From Acanthochromis polyacanthus (lineage: Eukaryota; Chordata; Actinopteri; Pomacentridae), in contig NC_067132.1 in assembly GCF_021347895.1 (NCBI RefSeq), positions 5,943,768-6,007,767 on the forward strand: a DNA stretch of 64,000 nt. Direction: 5' to 3'. The notes beneath the pieces are model-generated. The model was not told the origin of the DNA and ran no database searches. It saw nothing but the letters and a program-made list of their open reading frames with translations. How positions within the stretch are numbered: the first letter of the stretch is position 1; each line of letters begins with the position of its first letter. This document shows, in pieces, positions 58,593-64,000 of the stretch. The translations under genes and the position numbers were made by a program.

Positions 58593-59652
58593 TAAGGCCC
58601 CATCCACACGAAGACAAAACGAGGTCTAAACGCATAAGTTTCCACATGAAGACGGCATTTTGGGGGTCTGTAAAAGATCATTTTTGAAACCAGGTTCCAG
58701 AGTGGAAAGATTTTGAAACGCCGTTTACGTGGCTCTGTGTTTACTGGCTATCCACTGATACGCTTGCATCATAGTTTCATAACTTCATTGACACGCATGC
58801 GCCACACGTGCGGCAAAGACAACAACAATGGCGGCGTACAGTGTAGCAAATGTGCTGATGAAGCTAGTGACCCTACTATCCCTGTTGCAGCAAAAGCTCC
58901 TTCTTCTCAATCACCACCGAGTTGAACAAACGATTATCGAGGACACATTACGGCACTTTATTTACTTCCCAGCTTGGTCTCTGTTTACCATAGATATACA
59001 TAGAAAGGCTAGATAGCTTACAGACGCTGTGAGCCAATGAGGGCTGACGTCGCTACGCGACGACCAACTTACCTAGGGGCTGCTGGCTCACTGATAATAT
59101 TAATGCCTATGGAGCATGTACTATTTAATTAACCATAGCTTGCTCAATTTTCAACCAATTTGTAAACTGTTTGATTTGTTATAAACGCCAGAGATGTACT
59201 TATGTTATTGCATATTTATGGATAATTTTAACCATGGACTTTCATATTAATTTAAAAAAGTAGATAGTAGAGCATTACCTGCCATAGCTGCACACATACA
59301 CACAGTGAAATTAAATCGTCAGTGTTTATGTTAAACATTTAATAGTTTGATATGTTTGATATGCTGCACAAAAGTGTGGCATCTTGCACTGTAGGGGGGT
59401 ATTTTTGCAAACGCAAAGCCAGCCAGTTACTGTATCACAATGAATCTAAATCTAGGATATATTTCACTAATAAAACAGCTTGGAAATCATGTTAAAACGA
59501 AGGAGTAATTATGCCTTTCCCACCTGTATAGAATGAAGTCCAGGTTACTTTGTAATAGTCCAAGTGGCTCACACAATTTCCTCCGATGCCTTCGTCTTTA
59601 TGGCGATCATTTTTGAAACTTATGCGTTTTGTCTTGTGTGGATGGGGCCTAA
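58593..59652. mobile_element. PIF/Harbinger-type MITE, TAA target duplication
   Basis: GGCCCCATCCACACGAAGAC at 58596 pairs with its inverse ending 59649; TAA flanks both ends. A relative of the 8300 long-inverted-repeat element (CATAGATATACATAG, GCCAGAGATGTACTTATG) is nested at about 58990-59300. No transposase. Confidence 0.75.
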
Positions 59653-60258
59653 GACACCTGTGTGTACACTGATATCAGTAGCTGGTTATTCCCACGTAGG
59701 GCCTCACATGGGGTGATAACATTGTCATAAGAAGTCATAATTTCCTATTCGGCTCCCTGAAACCTTCTATGTTGATTGAGAAAAAACGTGAACTTTGTTT
59801 TTACTCATAAGATTAGGAAGCTGTGGTTCATTCAGTTGCTTTTTAAACCTTTCTGTAAATACAAACACTGCTACTAAGTATTTGTCTCTGTTCTCCTTTA
59901 GTTGCTGTTTCATCCATCCCCTGACCTTTCACCTCTGCGTCAACCAAAAAAGCGAACCCAAAGGCACTGTTAAGAGCCATATCTTTCTATCTGTCTATTT
60001 CTATCTTTCTATTCATCTGTCTGTCTGTTTATTCCTCTATCAGTGTCAGTGTCCTAGTCAGCCATCCGTAAATTCTTTGTACAGTAAGTCTGCCTGTTTG
60101 TCTGCACTTGTTTATTTGTTTGTCTTTATCTGGTTGTCTGTACCTGTTTATTTGTTTGTCTGTATCTGTTTTGTGCAATGGACAACAGACACACCCTTGA
60201 CCCCCAGAATCCCCACTACAAAGAGGGAAGTGAATGACGAATGAAATGAGACATGACC
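59653..60258. repeat. Stretch with (CTGT/CTAT)n low complexity
   Basis: Tetranucleotide-like TCTGTCTATTTCTATCTTTC and GTTTGTCTGTAT sequence fills about 59985-60175. The open frame across it is a product of the repeat. Confidence 0.7.
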
Positions 60259-60376
60259 AGGGGTCTGTTTCACGAAGCAGGTTCACTGAAAACTCAGAGT
60301 TTCCTGTCTCAGAGTAGATCAACTCAGAGTTGAGGATGAAACTCAGAGTTTCTTGAACCTGCTTCGTGAAACTGGC
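60259..60376. mobile_element. Small palindromic MITE
   Basis: GTTTCACGAAGCAGGTTCA and TGAACCTGCTTCGTGAAAC are exact inverted repeats separated by about 70 bp, with AACTCAGAGTT units in the middle. This is a common fish palindromic MITE. Confidence 0.75.
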
Positions 60377-60579
60377 CCCGGATGCTTGCTGAAGCCAGGG
60401 TTAGTATTTACATCATATATTACTTAACCATAAATGTGGGTGACAAATAAGCTATTTGATCTGATAGTATTGGAAGGATCAGACAGCGTACAAATCCCAC
60501 AATTCATAGATGTTGAGGTTTGCTTTGATTTGCCACCTATTTTTGCTTCTAGTAAGTTGAACTGCATTTGATCAGACTT

Positions 60580-61001
60580 TTATCAACACGTAGAAAGCTC
60601 CTGAGCTCAGGAGTAGGTCGTCTTCCCAAGACTCGGCAAAGAAGGCTAACAGGCCAAGGCAAGGACAAGGAAAGCCCAGGGGGAGGCATGGTGGGGCGAC
60701 GCAGAGCCTCGGCTACAGGTAGTTTTTGTAAATTGTTGATGTATCAAAATGCAGATCAATTTATTCAGTGGTATTGCAGTAAACAACATTACCTAGTAAT
60801 TAATGTCAATATTCTTTTATAAATTGTAATTTAATAAATAGTATGTAAATGGAAAAATACATGAATGCAATCCTGATTGTAGTCACATTCTTTTATGTCC
60901 TGATTGAATTACAGTTGGACAGCCTCTGGCTGAGTGCTCCCTGTCATCCAGTGTGGAACATGTTCCAACTTTACCATCATCAAGTCCTCTGGAAAAATTT
61001 G
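60580..61001 (+). other. Possible exon pair of unknown gene
   Basis: A basic frame (RRKLLSSGVGRLPKTRQRRL, then GRRRASAT) ends at a donor-like CTACAG-GTAGTT (60718). A second piece after TGAATTACAG (VGQPLAECSLSSSVEHV, 60912-61001) ends at TTTG-GTAAATT. It might be a transposase N-terminal region or a lineage-specific gene. I do not recognise it. Confidence 0.25.
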
Positions 61002-61050
61002 GTAAATTACACTGATTAATGAATTCATGTATGTAATCAAGTTAATGAGC

Positions 61051-61843
61051 AACCTGGTCTCACAAGGATTCGTGAAACTGTCATGTAAATTAATCAATGG
61101 TTTCGTGCGCACCAACACGATTTTCTCATGTTTTTCGTGTTGCTCAAAACGAAATTCACACCAATGTATTTCAAGCGGAGGACTTTTTGTGCCACTCAGA
61201 ACGTATTTCAAACGAATATTTTTAATGTAAAACCGTTGCGAATCCAACGCTATATTTTGCATTACATCGTCCCATACATATAATGTGATGCCTTTATTTT
61301 TGCTGCAGGATTTGGGTATTTGAGATTAAAAAAACGTTAGTGTTTGTTTGTCTGCAAACAAGTTTGATTTTATTTTCATATCTGAATCTTAATCACACCT
61401 GAATAGAACGTTTAATTAATCAAATATTCCTCGTGTGTCATCTTTCTCCTCGGTCAGATTTAAGCGAGTTAGGGCATTTTGAATCAGTATATTATATTTG
61501 TAAGGTAAAAGCGTTGTGAATCCAACGCTATATTTTGCATTACATTGTCCCATATTTATAATGTAATGCAGGGGCGGGCAATGAGATGTGGCTTCGTGCC
61601 AAAATTTGTGTAAACATCATTCGGCCGTTTGACAGAAGGGCCGGTGCGCTGGTATTTATTAAATAATTTTGATGAGTGGGTATCTGATGCCCATGTAGCT
61701 GAGAGGATTAAGCAGGCGACTGTACAGGAGCTGGTCTCCGACACGGGTTTGATTCCGGTCCGATGTATTATAATATCAGGGAAATTTTTCATACACAAAT
61801 GCAGATTTCTAAAATGTAAACCTATTTTTAATATGTTTCATAA
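61051..61843 (+). mobile_element. Repeat with tRNA-like module and GGTCTCAC end, copy 2
   Basis: Begins CAACCTGGTCTCACAAGG and ends near CTATTTTTAATATGTTTCAT. It matches 11530-12210 in the opposite orientation. The tRNA-like module is at about 61672-61765 (TAGCTGAGAGGATTAAG and GGGTTTGATTCCG boxes). Confidence 0.65.
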
Positions 61844-62285
61844 AGAAATGTCTCTATTCTTCTCATCACTGAAACATATGAAAAAACGGACTGCTGTAAA
61901 ACTTTTTAACATGATTGAAGATATCAAACTCATGGACAACCCCTAACCCATTGGACATTCATGCAGACAGACTCCTGTTTCAATTTAAAAAAAAAAAACG
62001 TGCAGCACTTCTGCACCTTTCTTCTTCGGTGGTATCTGTGTAAAACAATGTCCAACATGCAAACAGCACACCTAGCGCCATGAAGCACAAAATGCAGGTG
62101 TAAATCAATGGGGTGCTGAACATAGTAATATTCATAGCGGGAATAATAGATAATAATAATAATAGGTAATAGAATATTCTGATATTAAGCTCAACTGTAG
62201 ACAGATATTTTGCAAACACTGCAAACACACACACTAATATATGTTAGAGAAGCAGATAATAACAGTAGAGTCACAACCCATAATT
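61844..62285. other. Non-coding stretch
   Basis: AT-rich with a poly-A run at 61987-61998 and an AAT-rich tract near 62146-62165. No gene seen. Confidence 0.5.
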
Positions 62286-63240
62286 TTTTTGAATTATGGG
62301 CCACCGGAGCGGAAAAATGCAGAGGTCGCGCTTTAAAATAAGGACAAGAGGACAAAAAGGCGCATTTCCAGCCCAGAAAACACTTAGAAGAAATCCCGGC
62401 CGTCGCGCCCCTGGTACCCCGACTGTGGCGCCCCTGGTACCCGAGCACCTTCCTAGAGTGAGAGGGAGGGTTGAGCCTAAAAGGGAGTAGAAACAGGGCT
62501 GGGAGGTGTGTGTTGGGGGCTGCTGGGTCAGAAAAATGTGGAGGTTGCGAGGCAAAAAGAGAAAAAGGGCGCTGATTTTTTTTTTTTCCTCTTTCAACAA
62601 CAATCCCATTCATTTCGATGGGAAAACTTCCGGGCCCGATATCTCCGGAACCGAACGTCCTACGGACTTGGAACCGAGATCCGCCTGGCGTATTTCTACC
62701 CCCCTGAACACGCCGGTCCCACCCCCGAGTCTCTACGACCTTCCTGGCCCGAGACAGGCGGACCGAAGGCTCATTTCAAAGCGGTTGTTTTGGGACGCCC
62801 CCTCCCACCGACGTCACACGCGCACCGTTCACATATCCCCGAATTCCTCTCATCCGGACGCGTCCGTAGACACCCCAACGCTCCTTCTACGACCTTCCTA
62901 TCAAAAGTTATGCGCGTATAAAGACCGGAAATAATGCTCGAAACGCCTTTTTTTTGGACGATAACAGGGTTTTTATTCACTTGCACGACTTCCCGATGGA
63001 AAGTGACGTCGGACCCGATGCGGACGGCGAGATACGGCTCCGAACTACGCACGCAAAAAATTTCGGCTCCCTAGCTGTCACGGTTCCAGAGTTATGAACT
63101 TGAATTACTCTGGAGATTCCTCTGCGATCCGGCCTTTTCTTTTTCTTCTTTAAGTGTGAAGAAATAACAAACAATAACACGGGAGAGCATCGGTGTACTT
63201 TCCAAGGCCATGTTTTCTCTTGAAATACTAAAAAATCTCT
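62286..63240. other. GC-rich unclassified block
   Basis: GC content rises sharply. A unit with GAAAAATG-AGAGGT-GCG appears twice (about 62310 and 62529), and CTACGACCTTCCT occurs at 62738 and 62888. Open frames exist on both strands and all look like by-products of high GC. It could be satellite-associated or spacer DNA. Confidence 0.4.
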
Positions 63241-63249
63241 AAAAGAGGC

Positions 63250-64000
63250 CCCTGGCCCGGCCTGGCTCTTCCAGGCTCTCCCTTCGACCCTCCTCACCCA
63301 CAGTTAAGCCCTCCATCTCCGGCTAAACTTCACCCTGGCCCTTCCTGGCTCTTCCAGGCTCTCCCTTCGACCCTCCTCACCCACAGTTAAGCCCTCCACC
63401 TTCGGCTAAACTTCACCCTGGCCCGGCCTGGCTCTTCCAGGCTCTCCCTTCGACCCTCCTCACCCACAGTTAAGCCCTCCACCTTCGGCTAAACTTCACC
63501 CTGGCCCGGCCTGGCTCTTCCAGGCTCTCCCTTCGACCCTCCTCACCCACAGTTAAGCCCTCCATCTCCGGCTAAACTTCACCCTGGCCCTTCCTGGCTC
63601 TTCCAGGCTCTCCCTTCGACCCTCCTCACCCACAGTTAAGCCCTCCATCTCCGGCTAAACTTCACCCTGGCCCTTCCTGGCTCTTCCAGGCTCTCCCTTC
63701 GACCCTCCTCACCCACAGTTAAGCCCTCCACCTCCGGCTAAACTTCACCCTGGCCCTTCCTGGCTCTTCCAGGCTCTCCCTTCGACCCTCCTCACCCACA
63801 GTTAAGCCCTCCACCTTCGGCTAAACTTCACCCTGGCCCGGCCTGGCTCTTCCAGGCTCTCCCTTCGACCCTCCTCACCCACAGTTAAGCCCTCCACCTT
63901 CTCTTCCCCTGGCCCGGCCTGGCTCTTCCAGGCTCTCCCTTCGACCCTCCTCACCCACAGTTAAGCCCTCCACCTTCGGCTAAACTTCACCCTGGCCCGG
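63250..64000. repeat. 83-bp GC-rich minisatellite
   Basis: Nine or so head-to-tail units; CCTTCGACCC recurs at 63281, 63364 and 63447, giving an 83-bp period. Each unit has GGCTCTTCCAGGCTCTCCC, CCTCACCCACAGTTAAGCC and GGCTAAACTTCACCC. Units differ at a few positions (ATCTCC/ACCTTC, CCCGG/CCTTC), and one near 63900 is shortened. The array runs off the right edge. Confidence 0.95.

Noticed and set aside
59795..60244. 149-codon open frame on the plus strand
   Set aside because: Composed mostly of a degenerate (CTGT/CTAT)n repeat, giving a Leu/Ser/Val-rich pseudo-protein.
61672..61765. A functional tRNA gene
   Set aside because: A- and B-box-like motifs exist, but the acceptor and anticodon stems do not pair convincingly and the same module recurs in another repeat copy.
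62191..62934. Overlapping open frames over 100 codons on both strands
   Set aside because: High GC lowers stop-codon frequency; frames on both strands overlap fully and none resembles a known protein.
63250..64000. Possible CRISPR-like repeat array
   Set aside because: Units are directly abutting 83-bp tandem repeats without unique spacers, in eukaryotic DNA; this is a minisatellite.

Overview
The window is vertebrate nuclear DNA from a ray-finned fish, probably a percomorph teleost. Spliced genes with GT-AG introns, teleost tRNA-derived SINEs, L2-like LINE tails, fish-type C2H2 zinc-finger exons and many classes of DNA transposon point that way. Little of the sequence is host coding; most is layered mobile DNA.

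Layout. 1-8.2 kb: the 5' end of ift74 (minus strand, three coding exons plus a likely promoter with an RFX X-box), whose first intron holds a complete, apparently intact hAT transposon (2527-5377, 584-codon transposase, perfect 8-bp target duplication). 8.3-13.3 kb: a long-inverted-repeat element containing a solo LTR, a BEL/Pao retrotransposon 3' end, a Tc1 end, a tRNA-like repeat and a duplicated L2 LINE tail. 13.3-18 kb: an ISL2EU-like element (THAP exon and YqaJ/SWIM-type exon) split by a 3.7-kb element with about 300-bp inverted repeats. 18-25.3 kb: a decayed fish zinc-finger gene (minus strand) with nested solo LTRs and a SINE. 26.3-28.2 kb: an immunoglobulin-superfamily receptor fragment (plus strand). 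28.7-31 kb: a solo LTR, a SINE and a foldback element.

31.1-57.2 kb is the most unusual part: a head-to-tail array of copies of one spliced gene. It joins an N-terminal Cys-rich segment, a tyrosine recombinase (Crypton-like, with Arg, Lys, Arg, His and Tyr visible) and a SET domain resembling KMT5A/SET8. One 12-exon copy spans 38379-44198. Four other copies are partial and are cut by hAT elements, a foldback, LTRs and an 18S rRNA gene fragment that itself carries a TTAA-target transposon. Several frameshifts are shared between copies, so the copies here look inactive and derive from an already broken source.

57.2-64 kb holds PIF/Harbinger-type MITEs, a second tRNA-like repeat copy, a GC-rich unclassified block and an 83-bp minisatellite running off the window end. 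No prokaryotic features are expected and none were seen. All calls rest on reading the sequence; no database search was run.
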